Part shown: positions 15,217-25,665 of the stretch, in pieces | Layout: every line of letters begins with the position of its first letter | How positions within the stretch are numbered: position 1 is the stretch's first letter | NCBI GenBank assembly: GCA_035636095.1 | Contig: DASPZU010000119.1 | Span: forward strand, 1 to 54,181 | DNA from: Gp7-AA10 sp035636095 | Lineage (GTDB): Bacteria > Acidobacteriota > Thermoanaerobaculia > Gp7-AA8 | DNA: 54,181 nucleotides | Reading direction: 5' to 3' | Notes under the pieces: generated by a model | Told to the model about the DNA's origin: nothing | Database searches by the model: none | Seen by the model: the letters and a program-made list of their open reading frames with translations, nothing else | Position numbers and translations under genes: made by a program

Positions 15217-16127
15217 CTTCAACTGTCGACTTGGCCAGGGCAATTTCGCTCGTCGAGCGGGAGGATCCCGCTGCAGAGCAACTTCTCGCCGCCATCTATC
15301 CGTCCACCGGCAAGGCGCGCATCGTGGGCATCACCGGATCGCCGGGCGCAGGAAAGTCGACGCTGGTCGCGGCGCTGGCGAAGTTCTATCGGCGGCAGGC
15401 GAAGCGAATCGGCATCGTGGCCGTCGATCCGACTTCGCCCTTCAGCGGCGGAGCAATCCTCGGCGATCGCATCCGCATGGCTGAGCTGTACACCGATCGC
15501 GGCGTTTTCATCCGGTCGATGGCCACGCGCGGCTTCATGGGCGGGCTCGCCAAGGCCACCAACGATGTCGTCGATCTTCTCGACGCCGCCGGATTCGACA
15601 TCGTGCTCGTCGAAACTGTCGGCGTTGGGCAGGACGAGGTGGACGTGATCCGCACCGTGCAGACCAACGTGGTGGTGCTCGTCCCGGGAATGGGCGACGA
15701 CATTCAGGCCATCAAGGCCGGCATCATGGAAATCGGCGACGTCTTCGTCGTCAACAAGGCCGATCGGCCCGGCGCCGACAAGACCGTCACCGAGGTCACC
15801 ATGATGATGGGACTGGTGGAGGAGCACGGCGACTGGATGCCGCCGATCGTGAAGACAGTGGCCTCGCGGGGCGAGGGGATCGCGGAGCTCGACGACGCGA
15901 TCCGGAAGCATTTTGAATACCTCTCGACCTCGGGCGAGCTCGATCGGCGCAATCGCGAACGTGTGCGGATTCGGATCAATATGCTGCTGAAAGAGAAATT
16001 CATGGGACGGCTCATCGGCGAGACCGTGACCGAGTCGGACTTCGAAAAAATACTCGAGGATGTCCTTCGCAAGCGGAGCAACCCGCATGACGCGGCCGAA
16101 GACGTCATTCGGCGTGTAAACTTCTAG
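15201..16127 (+). CDS. meaB: Methylmalonyl-CoA mutase-associated GTPase (MeaB/ArgK family)
   Basis: A G3E-family GTPase of about 308 residues. Visible motifs are the P-loop GSPGAGKS (46-53), ETVGVGQDEVDV (switch II region), and NKADRPGA for guanine recognition. The C-terminal dimerisation arm (MGRLIGETVTESDFEKILEDVL) is also present. MeaB loads and protects adenosylcobalamin in methylmalonyl-CoA mutase. No ATG exists; the TTG at 15201 lies in the right arm of the preceding hairpin, so residues 1-6 (MKFEIS) are repeat-derived. TTG at 15231 is an alternative start. No mutase gene is in the window. Confidence 0.93.
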   Translation: MKFEISSTVDLARAISLVEREDPAAEQLLAAIYPSTGKARIVGITGSPGAGKSTLVAALAKFYRRQAKRIGIVAVDPTSPFSGGAILGDRIRMAELYTDRGVFIRSMATRGFMGGLAKATNDVVDLLDAAGFDIVLVETVGVGQDEVDVIRTVQTNVVVLVPGMGDDIQAIKAGIMEIGDVFVVNKADRPGADKTVTEVTMMMGLVEEHGDWMPPIVKTVASRGEGIAELDDAIRKHFEYLSTSGELDRRNRERVRIRINMLLKEKFMGRLIGETVTESDFEKILEDVLRKRSNPHDAAEDVIRRVNF

Positions 16128-16133
16128 TCACCA

Positions 16134-16858
16134 ATGATCCCAAAGCAGAAGAGCTCGAACGTCCAGCCGATCCTGTGGATCTTCGCGATCGTGGTCGCGG
16201 TCGGCGGTTTCCTGGCCTTCAAGTTCGGTTTGCCGATGATCCTGAACAAGCAGGCCGATCGCGAGCTGCTGAAGACGCCCGCTTATCAGCAGATCGCGAA
16301 GTGGGAGCCCGAGGCCTACGCCAAGATGAAGGCCGAGATGATCGACGCCATCCAGAGCAAACAATCGCCGGCGGTGGCGCAGGGGCGCGTCCGCAAAGTC
16401 GTGGAAGGGCTCGCCAAGAAGTACATGAAGACGGCGGACGACGCTGCCCTGGTCGCGTACATCAAAGTGACCGCCGACGAGATCCAGCAGGTCGCCGACA
16501 AGGATTCCGACGTCGCCTTCGACATGCTCTTCAGCAATCAAACCAATATCGACATCACGAAGTATGTCGACCCGGAGACGCAGAAGCGCGATCAGGAGGC
16601 GCTGGCCGAGGTCATCCGCAGCGGCGTCGCGAAAGAGGCCGGCGTCCAGGACGATCACCGCGCCACGCAACTGCTGCGGGAAGTCGTCAACGGCATGCAC
16701 CGCGACTACGGAAATGACGCCGACCTGGCCTTCAACCCGGCGCAGACCACCAACAAATCGCGATCGGTGCAGATGGCGTTGCAGTTCTACACCCGGGTGT
16801 TGTCGCTGCGAAGCGATCAGTCCGCCAAAGTCCTGCGGCTGCTTTTCTCGAAGGTCTG

Positions 16859-16859
<1 letters not shown>
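16134..16859 (+). CDS. Membrane-anchored protein of unknown function
   Basis: A 241-residue protein with one N-terminal membrane helix (residues about 13-36, ILWIFAIVVAVGGFLAFKFG). A mostly helical, charged soluble part follows (KWEPEAYAKMKAEMIDAIQ, QRDQEALAEVIRSGVAKEAG). No catalytic motif or known domain is recognised. It sits six bases after meaB and overlaps the pheT start by one base (TGATG), so it is co-transcribed with both. The N-in anchor and helical body would fit a periplasmic or scaffold protein; this is only a guess. Confidence 0.8.
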
Positions 16860-18852
<1,993 letters not shown>

Positions 18853-18856
<4 letters not shown>

Positions 18857-19113
18857 AAAAGAAAACGCTGGAACAGCAGATGGTCCTCTCCGGATCGGAG
18901 GAGGAGATTCTGGCGCGGCTGAAGGAGCGCGTCGACAAGGCGGTCGCAATCATTCAGGACCTGCGCCGCGAGCGCGATGCCCTGAAGGCAGAGCTGGCCA
19001 AGCGTCCCGACTCGAACGAGCGCCTCGATCAACTCGAAAAGGAACGCAGCGAGATCCGCAATCGGATCGAATCGATCTTGTCGAACCTGGAATCGCTCGA
19101 GGTCAGCGAGTAG
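18853..19113 (+). CDS. ZapB-like coiled-coil protein
   Basis: An 86-residue, almost entirely helical protein with heptad patterns (ILARLKERVDKAVAIIQDLR, RLDQLEKERSEIRNRIESIL). The start is the ATG at 18853 that overlaps the pheT stop (ATGA). Size, coiled coil and position directly after pheT resemble the ZapB-like division-ring proteins found there in some Acidobacteria. ZapA, its usual partner, is not next to it. Assignment is by structure and context only. Confidence 0.65.
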
Positions 19114-19118
19114 GCGAT

Positions 19119-19727
19119 CTAAGCGCGATTGTCGAGCAACACCGCGCGAGCGAACTTGATGAAGTAATCGATCATCGACACCAGCGCGAACAGCATGACC
19201 AGCCAGAGCGCGATCACGCTCGTGAAGCGAAATTCGCCGAGCTCGTAGGCCACGATCAGAAGTGAGATGGCGATCACCTGCGTGATCATTTTCGTTTTTC
19301 CGAGCGGCGAGGCCGCGATCGTCACGCCCTGTTGCGCCGCGATGGCGCGCAATCCGGTAACGGCAAATTCACGGCCGATGATGATCACGACCATCCACGC
19401 CTTTGCGAGACCGAGCTCGACCATCGAGATGAAGGCCGCCGACATCAGCAGTTTGTCGGCGATCGGATCGAGCAGCGCTCCCAGCCGCGTCGTCTTCTTC
19501 AGCCGGCGCGCGAAATAGCCGTCGAAGTAATCCGTGATCGCTGCCAGCAGGAAGATGCCCAGGCCGAGAAAATCGGACCACTTGGTGAGGAGGACTACCA
19601 CCAGGAGCGGAACGAGAAAAATTCGAAAGAGCGTCAGCGAGTTCGGAAGATTCCAGATCTCGTTGCGGACGTTGTCGCGCGGAGCGGGAACGGGACGGGG
19701 AGTCTCGACGAGCGGTGTTGCGGTCAT
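19119..19727 (-). CDS. pgsA: CDP-diacylglycerol--glycerol-3-phosphate 3-phosphatidyltransferase
   Basis: A 202-residue integral membrane enzyme that makes phosphatidylglycerol phosphate from CDP-diacylglycerol and glycerol-3-phosphate. The CDP-alcohol phosphotransferase signature is complete: DYFDGYFAR, then G and DPIADK (DxxDGxxAR-x8-GxxxDxxxD). About five further hydrophobic helices follow. IWNLPNSLTLFRIFLVPLLV is the classic PgsA N-terminal stretch. I chose ATG 19727 (MTATPLVETP); in-frame starts up to 19772 would only add a non-conserved tail. It is convergent with the ZapB-like gene, five bases apart. Confidence 0.92.
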   Translation of the reverse strand: MTATPLVETPRPVPAPRDNVRNEIWNLPNSLTLFRIFLVPLLVVVLLTKWSDFLGLGIFLLAAITDYFDGYFARRLKKTTRLGALLDPIADKLLMSAAFISMVELGLAKAWMVVIIIGREFAVTGLRAIAAQQGVTIAASPLGKTKMITQVIAISLLIVAYELGEFRFTSVIALWLVMLFALVSMIDYFIKFARAVLLDNRA

Positions 19728-19821
19728 CCGTGAATCAGAATACATGCTGCTACAGGAATATCGAAGACGCAATTGACATTCCTGAAACCGTCGCGGAGAA
19801 TCGCGACCCCACCCGAAACGC

Positions 19822-19907
19822 GCGAAAGTGGCGGAACTGGTAGACGCGCTGGTTTCAGGAGCCAGTGGTTCACAGCCGTGGGGGTTCGAGTCCCCCCTTT
19901 CGCACCA
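19822..19907 (+). tRNA. tRNA-Leu (anticodon CAG)
   Basis: The acceptor stem GCGAAAG (19822-19828) pairs with CTTTCGC (19897-19903) followed by an encoded ACCA end. The D arm is GGCGGAACTGGTAGACGC. The anticodon stem-loop CTGGT-TTCAGGA-GCCAG gives anticodon CAG. A class II long variable arm and the T arm GGGGG-TTCGAGT-CCCCC complete an 86-nt leucine tRNA. Its 3' end is not repeated nearby, so there is no sign of an integrated island. Confidence 0.97.
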
Positions 19908-20029
19908 ACCTTCCTCACGTCGAGCACGCTGCTGAAGAGTATTTCTAACGAACTGGGTAGCGAGCGGCTAACCGCGATCACCACTCTTATGGGATATCTT
20001 CCACCTTCTATCGACAGAAGGAGAGGAGC

Positions 20030-21019
20030 ATGCGCAAGCTAGCGGTCGCAGTCGTTTTCCTCGGGAGCGTAGCCGCATTGATGGCAGCGCTCACCGGTGC
20101 TGTGGTGGGAACAAGCCAGTCCACCGACAATGAAGGTGCCTTGGGCAACCTGACAGAAGGCGTGTCGGGCGCTGCTTCGGGCGCCGGTTACTACGGAGTG
20201 CGAGGCGCAAATTCGGCGACGAGTGGTGTGGGCGTTTACGGCAGTGCTCCTCTTGGGTTCGGAGTCTACGGCGTAACAGGTACACTGAGCGGAAATGGTG
20301 TGCAGGGTTACAACGGAGCGACCGCGTCGAGCGGATTTAACGCCGTCGCGATATACGGATACGGGCCTGCAGGGACCGGCCTTTTCGGAAGGACAGATTC
20401 AAGCCAAGCAGCTGCGAATGGCGTAACAGGTTATGCAACCGGCGGCGGGATTTCCGCGGCCATAAACGGAATTCAATCAGGAAGCGGTGGGTATGCCGGC
20501 TACTTTAGCGGTAATGTCACAGTGATCGGAGCGCTGACGAAATCAGCAGGCTCATTCAAGATTGATCATCCGCTGCATCCTGATACGAAATATCTGAGCC
20601 ATTCGTTCGTCGAATCGCCGGACATGAAAGATATCTACGATGGCGTAATCGAACTGGATGCTGGCGGGAGCGCCGTAATCCAACTGCCGGATTGGTTTGA
20701 AGCGTTGAACAAGGACTTTCGGTATCAATTGACTTGCATTGGTCAGCACGCGCCGGTTTATGTTGCCGATGAAATACGTAACAATCAATTTGTCATCGGC
20801 GGTGGAAAGCCCGGCATGCGAGTCTCGTGGCAAGTTACTGGGACCCGTCACGATCAATACGCCGACGCTCATCGCATACCTGTAGAGGAGCAGAAGTCGA
20901 AGGAAGAAGAGGGTCGATATCTGCATCCAGAGCTTTTCCATCAGCCTCCGGACCGCGGAATGGCTGCGGCTCGCAACGGAGTAGCGAGCGTCAGTCTGTA
21001 TCGGCCGCTTGCTCGCTGA
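20030..21019 (+). CDS. Secreted Gly-rich repeat protein with conserved SFKIDHPLHP C-terminal domain
   Basis: A 329-residue exported protein with AGGAGAGG before the ATG. Residues 1-25 are a signal peptide. Residues 45-165 are Gly/Ser/Ala-rich repeats of the form YGV-G, VYGSAPLGFGVYGVTG, AIYGYGPAGTGLFG, similar to repeats in tail-fibre and adhesin shafts. Residues 172-310 form a conserved domain (GSFKIDHPLHPDTKYLSHSF, VESPDM, LPDWFEALNKDFRYQLT, VSWQVTGTRHDQYA, YLHPELF). I know this domain from secreted proteins of Acidobacteria, Planctomycetes and Cyanobacteria, without an assigned function. GC is lower than in the neighbours. A trimeric fibre with a C-terminal chaperone or adhesin head is a reasonable model. 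Confidence 0.75.
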   Translation: MRKLAVAVVFLGSVAALMAALTGAVVGTSQSTDNEGALGNLTEGVSGAASGAGYYGVRGANSATSGVGVYGSAPLGFGVYGVTGTLSGNGVQGYNGATASSGFNAVAIYGYGPAGTGLFGRTDSSQAAANGVTGYATGGGISAAINGIQSGSGGYAGYFSGNVTVIGALTKSAGSFKIDHPLHPDTKYLSHSFVESPDMKDIYDGVIELDAGGSAVIQLPDWFEALNKDFRYQLTCIGQHAPVYVADEIRNNQFVIGGGKPGMRVSWQVTGTRHDQYADAHRIPVEEQKSKEEEGRYLHPELFHQPPDRGMAAARNGVASVSLYRPLAR

Positions 21020-21184
21020 AAAAAGTCTGCTCGTGCGTCTATCGCGGAAAGCCTGAGTTTCCGGAGAACGGATCATCGTTCATCACGTTGAGGCCGGTGG
21101 CGAGCTCGCCATTGGCGACGGCAAGACGCGCCTCGCGCGCGTCCGCAAATAACCTGTCCCACTTTTTGCAGTGGACGCAAACCC

Positions 21185-22279
21185 ATGAGACGACTATCAG
21201 GGGTTCTGACCTTCATTCTGTTTCTCCCATGCGCCGAGGCAATCACTGTGGCTCCGCAGGCTGCCGCCGGCGATACCACCATCACGCTCAATCCGGCCAC
21301 ACCCGCGCCCAACGAGCGCTTCACGCTCACCGTGCGCGGAATGTGGAGCGATGGATGCGTCCCGCAATTTCAGTCCGTGACCGGATCGGGGACCACCATT
21401 CAAATCAACGCGGTGGCGAATCCGAACTGCATCAGCGGATGCACGGCCGCGCTGACTTCCTATTCGCTCACCACGTCGATGGGCACGATCACCTCGCCGG
21501 GCATCTACACCGTCGAGTATTACGTGACCGAGTGCAACAAACCGCGCACGCTCGTGAAATCGCAGTCGATCGCGATCTCGGCCTCGTGCCAGTTCGACCG
21601 CTCGCTGACCGTCAGCCCCTCGGCGGTGCGCGTCGGAAGCTCGGCCCTTCTCCGGTGGTGCGATCCGTCGGTGAATCCGACCGCTGAAGGGGGACTTCGT
21701 ATGAATTTCTTTCGCGTTCTGGCGGCGCGCAGCGCGAACGGACTCTTCGTGCCCATCGGTGACATCCAGGGCTTTCTCGGCGTCGGGATCAACTTCGATG
21801 CTAACGATGTCGGCCCGGCGTTCTTTTTCATCGAAGCGCATGAGTGCCAGGTCACGATGGGCATGTGCACGGGCGACATCGTCGTCCGCAGCAACGTCGT
21901 CCGCGTCGACGTCGCCTCGGCCACCGGCTGTCTGCAGGATGGGATGACGCTCTGCCTCAACGGCGGACGCTTCCAGGTCACCGCGAACTGGCGGACTGCA
22001 GATGGAAACAGCGGCCGGGGAAACGCCGTCTCGCTGACCGATGACAGCGGCTATTTTTGGTTCTTTGGCCCCAACAACGTCGAGGTGGTCGTCAAAGCTC
22101 TCAATGCGTGTTCGCAGCCCGAACCGCGGTATTGGGTGTTTGCATTGGGCTTGACCAATGTTTCCGTCGATCTCACGGTAACGGACACAAAGACCGGCAC
22201 CGTCAGGACTTACAGCAATCCGATGGGCCAGCCTTTCCAGCCGATTCAGGACACCGGCGCATTCGCGACCTGCCCGTAG
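21185..22279 (+). CDS. Secreted protein with conserved C-terminal Trp/Phe-rich domain
   Basis: A 364-residue protein with signal peptide at residues 1-19. Residues 25-135 look like an Ig-like beta domain (TLNPATPAPNERFTLTVRG, with Cys pairs). The C-terminal 110 residues carry CLNGGRFQVTANWRTADG, DDSGYFWFFGPNNVEVVVK, VSVDLTVTDTKTG and end in FATCP. This block recurs at the C-terminus of many secreted proteins of Thermoanaerobaculia and some delta-proteobacteria that I have seen, always following diverse N-terminal parts. It has no function that I know of. Stand-alone transcription is likely, 165 bp after the previous gene. Confidence 0.75.
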   Translation: MRRLSGVLTFILFLPCAEAITVAPQAAAGDTTITLNPATPAPNERFTLTVRGMWSDGCVPQFQSVTGSGTTIQINAVANPNCISGCTAALTSYSLTTSMGTITSPGIYTVEYYVTECNKPRTLVKSQSIAISASCQFDRSLTVSPSAVRVGSSALLRWCDPSVNPTAEGGLRMNFFRVLAARSANGLFVPIGDIQGFLGVGINFDANDVGPAFFFIEAHECQVTMGMCTGDIVVRSNVVRVDVASATGCLQDGMTLCLNGGRFQVTANWRTADGNSGRGNAVSLTDDSGYFWFFGPNNVEVVVKALNACSQPEPRYWVFALGLTNVSVDLTVTDTKTGTVRTYSNPMGQPFQPIQDTGAFATCP

Positions 22280-22331
22280 CAGGTGCCAGGGTAGCAATTT
22301 GGCGCGCACGGTCACTACTGGGTGGTGGATC

Positions 22332-22691
22332 GTGCGCGCACTCCTCGTGGATGACAGCGAAGAGCTTCAGATGACGGCTGCCTGGGCTCTGTCCCGGGAA
22401 GGATTCGAGACTTCAATCGTGAAGCTGGGCCGGGACGTGCCGGTCAGGATCAAGAGCTTCGCTCCCGATGTCCTGATCCTGGATCTGTCGGCACCCGACA
22501 TCAACGGCAGGATGATCGCGTGGCTTTTGCGCGACCATTGGCCGGACCTCCCGATCGTGCTGGCGGGCACTCGCAATGGCGATGTCGGTCCGATGCCGAC
22601 GCGAACGGAATTGCTGGCCAAGCCCTTCTCCATCGACGCGCTGGTCGAGGCCATCGTGCGGCTGATCTACTCGCCGAGCAGCGATTTGTAG
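22332..22691 (+). CDS. Single-domain response regulator (CheY-like receiver)
   Basis: A receiver domain of about 119 residues. I prefer GTG 22332 (RALLVDDSEELQ), preceded by GGTGGTGG, over the TTG at 22299, which adds non-conserved residues. The acidic pair is in VDDSE, the phospho-acceptor Asp in VLILDLSAPDINGR, and the Lys in LLAKPFSIDALV. The Thr position reads AGT. No output domain follows. The HPt protein at 23505-23828 could be its phosphodonor. Its last 25 bases overlap the convergent rsmI gene. Confidence 0.85.
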   Translation: MRALLVDDSEELQMTAAWALSREGFETSIVKLGRDVPVRIKSFAPDVLILDLSAPDINGRMIAWLLRDHWPDLPIVLAGTRNGDVGPMPTRTELLAKPFSIDALVEAIVRLIYSPSSDL

Positions 22692-23494
22692 ACTTCGTTC
22701 TTGCGAAGACCGAACTTTTCGGCGACGGCTTTGACGGCGTCGTTGCGGCGCATTCCGCCGTCGCGCAGCCTTTCGAATTCCCGCGCCACCTCCTCCGCCG
22801 AGTACTTCTGAGGCTGCTTCTGCGCGGCTGCGAACACGAGCGTGATCTCGCCGCGCACCGCGCCACGCTTTTTCAATTCGGCAAGCACTTCGGAGACCGA
22901 GCCGCTGACGAATTCCTCATGCATCTTCGTCATTTCTCGCGCGACCGTGACCTCGACGTCGCCGAGGATCTCGAGGGCGTCGTCGAGCGACTCGGTGGCG
23001 CGCTCGGGTGACTCGTAAACGATGGCCGTTTGCCCGACCGCCTTGATGCGGCGGTAAAACTCTTTCCGCTCTCCTGCGCGATGGGGCGTGAAGCCGAAGA
23101 ATGTGAAGGGGAGGGGAGCGATGCCACTGGCGACCAGCGCCACGATTCCCGCGAACGGGCCGGGAATGGGCTCGACGGGCAGCTTGCGCTCCCGCGCCAG
23201 GCGCACCAGACGGAATCCGGGATCGGAGATGACCGGCATGCCGGCATCGCTGACCAGCGCGACCGTCTTTCCGCCTGCGACGGTCTCAATAATATGTTCG
23301 CTTTTATCATCTTCATTATGTTCATGAAAACTATGCACGTCTCCTTTGATCCCGAAATGCGTGAGCAGCTTCCGGGTGTGCCGCGTGTCTTCGCACAGGA
23401 TGAGGTCGGCCGATTTCAAGGCTTCGACGGCGCGGGGGGACAGATCGGACAGATTGCCGATGGGAGTTCCGACGATGAGGAGTTTGCCCGGCAC
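22667..23494 (-). CDS. rsmI: 16S rRNA (cytidine(1402)-2'-O)-methyltransferase
   Basis: A 275-residue tetrapyrrole-methylase-fold enzyme that methylates the ribose of C1402 in 16S rRNA using SAM. Diagnostic stretches are LLIVGTPIGNLSDLSPRAVE, CEDTRHTRKLLTHFGI, ALVSDAGMPVISDPGFRLV, and PGPFAGIVALVASG. Also present are FFGFTPHRAGER and the ESPERATESLDD segment. The C-terminal helical extension (EEVAREFERL to NEVYKSLL) is the usual RsmI tail. Ten bases separate it from the HPt gene on the same strand. Confidence 0.96.
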   Translation of the reverse strand: MPGKLLIVGTPIGNLSDLSPRAVEALKSADLILCEDTRHTRKLLTHFGIKGDVHSFHEHNEDDKSEHIIETVAGGKTVALVSDAGMPVISDPGFRLVRLARERKLPVEPIPGPFAGIVALVASGIAPLPFTFFGFTPHRAGERKEFYRRIKAVGQTAIVYESPERATESLDDALEILGDVEVTVAREMTKMHEEFVSGSVSEVLAELKKRGAVRGEITLVFAAAQKQPQKYSAEEVAREFERLRDGGMRRNDAVKAVAEKFGLRKNEVYKSLLGE

Positions 23495-23504
23495 GCGCCG
23501 GAGT

Positions 23505-23828
23505 CTACTTCAGGCTTCGCTGCGCCGCCGTGACGTCGCGATCGAGCTCGTGCGACAGCACGATCAACTTCTCCGAAAGCTCTTCGGGCGTCGGGCGTTG
23601 CGTCTCGGCCGGATCGAAAAAGAGGTTCAGCTCGTGGCTCATTCGGCGCGCCAGCTCCGTGATGCGCGGAAATCCGAGCGATCCGCCGGAGCCCTTCAAT
23701 TGATGCGCGACGAACAGAAGCTCGGGAAAGGAAGTCTTGAGGTTCTGACTCTGCCGGCGCACGCGCGCGGCCGTCTCGTGGACGTTTTGGAGGTAGTCCT
23801 GCCGGAGCGCGCGGAGATCGTCGATCAC
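23505..23828 (-). CDS. Histidine phosphotransfer (HPt) domain protein
   Basis: A 107-residue single HPt domain. The start is GTG 23828, which overlaps the stop of the SpoU methyltransferase as GTGA. The phospho-acceptor is in AHQLKGSGGSLGFPRITELA, the canonical HxxKGxxxxxG motif, within a four-helix pattern. Such stand-alone HPt proteins relay phosphate between receiver domains. The CheY-like protein at 22332-22691 is a candidate partner. No histidine kinase is in the window. Confidence 0.82.
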   Translation of the reverse strand: MIDDLRALRQDYLQNVHETAARVRRQSQNLKTSFPELLFVAHQLKGSGGSLGFPRITELARRMSHELNLFFDPAETQRPTPEELSEKLIVLSHELDRDVTAAQRSLK

Positions 23829-24499
23829 GCTCCGGTTCGATTGCGAAAGCCACGCCACAGGAAGATCGCCGTCGCGGCCGCGACATTGAGCGATTCGACG
23901 CGACCGGAGGTCTCGATCGCGACGGCCCTTGCGCGCTTCCGCAAGACTGGCGAGACACCCTGGCCCTCGCTGCCCAGAACGAGGACTCCGGTGGGCAGCT
24001 CGTTTGTTGATCCGGCCGCGTCGGCGACGTACATCGGCCTGCCAGTGGCGAGCAATGCGTCGGCCGTCATCGAAACGATCGGCACGTTCAGGATCGCTCC
24101 CGCTGAGGCGCGGATCGCTTTCGGTCCGAACGGATCGGCACAACCGGGAAGAAGGATGATGCCCGCCGCGTCGAACGCCGCTGCCAGGCGCACGATCGTG
24201 CCGACGTTTCCCGGATCTTGAACGCCATCGAGCGCGATGACGAGTGCATCGCCGCGTGAAAAAATCTGATCGGCCTTCCATCGCGGACGCTCGAAGAGTC
24301 CGATCACGCCCTGCGATGTTTTCGTGTCGGTGATCGATTTGAGCAGGGTGGGTGAAAAGGTGGGAAGCGGAACCGGCTTCCACCCCGCGGCGATGGCATC
24401 GGCGACCGCTTTCGGTCCTTCGATGACAATCTCGTGACCATGCTCACGCATCGCCGTGCGCACGCGCTTATACGACGCGTTGTCTTTGCTCGTGATCAT
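23825..24499 (-). CDS. TrmH/SpoU-family RNA 2'-O-methyltransferase
   Basis: A 224-residue SPOUT-class methyltransferase. Motif 1 is in QDPGNVGTIVRLAAAFDAAG, motif 2 in LVLGSEGQGVSP and motif 3 in ESLNVAAATAIFLWR; together they form the trefoil-knot SAM site. The N-terminal ITSKDNASYKRVRTAMREHG to VIEGPKAV segment is the substrate-binding part of the RlmB/TsnR type. The target nucleotide in rRNA or tRNA cannot be told from sequence. It is coupled to the HPt gene by a GTGA overlap. Confidence 0.92.
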   Translation of the reverse strand: MITSKDNASYKRVRTAMREHGHEIVIEGPKAVADAIAAGWKPVPLPTFSPTLLKSITDTKTSQGVIGLFERPRWKADQIFSRGDALVIALDGVQDPGNVGTIVRLAAAFDAAGIILLPGCADPFGPKAIRASAGAILNVPIVSMTADALLATGRPMYVADAAGSTNELPTGVLVLGSEGQGVSPVLRKRARAVAIETSGRVESLNVAAATAIFLWRGFRNRTGA

Positions 24500-24516
24500 T
24501 TAGACTTCGGGCCGCG

Positions 24517-25665
24517 ATGATACTGAAAACGTCCGCGTTCTCTTCGCTGTGGACGTTTCCGGCCATCCTGCTCTCGGCGTTCGCGATCGCGTGGGGTGCC
24601 GAGGCGGCGCAGTTTCTGATTTCGCAGGGGCTGGCGCTGGCGATTCTGGCGTGGTTGCAGACCATGCCGGAGTTTGCGGTCGAGGCGGTGATTGCGTGGG
24701 AGGCCGGGAAAGATCCGTCCAAGATGCCGCTGGTGATTGCGAATTTCACGGGCAGCCTTCGTCTTCTGGTCGGACTCGGCTGGCCGATGATCTATTTCGT
24801 CGCGGCCGCCTTCCGAAGAAAGTTCATCGCGATCCAGCTGGAGGACGAGCATTCGGTCGAGATCTTCGGGTTGCTTCTTCCCATCGTCTATTTCACGTTC
24901 ATCTGGTGGAAGGGCACCCTCACGGTATGGGACGCAATTCCGCTGACCGCATGCTACGTCGCGTATCTGCTGGTGCTCTGGAAAATCCCGCCGCGTGAAA
25001 GCGATGAAGAAGCGCTGGAAGACCTGGGCGTCATTCCGCGGAAGACGCTGGCACTGCCGCCGCTGCAGCGCAACCTCGCCATCTGGATGCTCTTCATCGT
25101 CGGCGGCGTCATCCTCTACTTCTCGGCGCATCCGTTTCTCAACTCCATGCTCGCGCTGGCGACATCATTCGGGGTATCGACGTTCGTCTTCGTGCAGTGG
25201 GTTGCGCCGTTTCTGTCGGAGTTTCCCGAAAAGCTGAGCGCTTTTTACTGGGCCCGCAAAGTCTCGACAGCGAATGTGGCGCTGATGAACATGGTGTCGT
25301 CGAACATCAATCAGTGGAGCATTCTGTCGGCGATGATTCCGGTCGTATTCGTGATCAGCGCCGGCAGGATCGAGCCGCTGGTGTTCACCGAGTTTCAGCG
25401 GCAGGAGATCATCCTCACCATCCTGCAGAGCTTTCTCGGCTTCCTTCTGCTCTCCAATCTGGAGTTGAAGCTGCACGAGGCGGCCGTGCTTTTCATTTTC
25501 TGGTTCGTGCAGTTCGTCGTTCCCTCGTGGCGCGAGGCCATGATTTACGTGTATCTTGGCTGGTGTCTCATCGAAGTCGCGCTGCTGATCGCCAGAAGAT
25601 CCGCGCCGGCAGCATGGCATGGTTTGCGCCGGACATTCGCTGAGCACTTGGCGGCAAAGTCATGA
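24517..25665 (+). CDS. Cation exchanger of the Ca2+/cation antiporter (CaCA) type
   Basis: A 382-residue membrane protein with about ten hydrophobic helices. Two alpha-repeat-like motifs are visible. The first is TMPEFAVEAVIAWEAGKD then ANFTGSLRLLVG (residues 48-90). The second is APFLSEFPEKLSAFYWARK then NMVSSNINQWSILSAMIP. The Glu residues in PE and SE correspond to the ion-binding acids of CaCA exchangers. It differs from standard ChaA or YrbG in motif detail, so the transported ion is uncertain. It overlaps the next aminotransferase start by four bases (ATGA). Confidence 0.75.
   Translation: MILKTSAFSSLWTFPAILLSAFAIAWGAEAAQFLISQGLALAILAWLQTMPEFAVEAVIAWEAGKDPSKMPLVIANFTGSLRLLVGLGWPMIYFVAAAFRRKFIAIQLEDEHSVEIFGLLLPIVYFTFIWWKGTLTVWDAIPLTACYVAYLLVLWKIPPRESDEEALEDLGVIPRKTLALPPLQRNLAIWMLFIVGGVILYFSAHPFLNSMLALATSFGVSTFVFVQWVAPFLSEFPEKLSAFYWARKVSTANVALMNMVSSNINQWSILSAMIPVVFVISAGRIEPLVFTEFQRQEIILTILQSFLGFLLLSNLELKLHEAAVLFIFWFVQFVVPSWREAMIYVYLGWCLIEVALLIARRSAPAAWHGLRRTFAEHLAAKS

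Noticed and set aside
20030..21019. Tail-fibre-like gene as part of a prophage inserted at tRNA-Leu
   Set aside because: There is no other phage gene, no integrase, and the tRNA 3' end is not duplicated.
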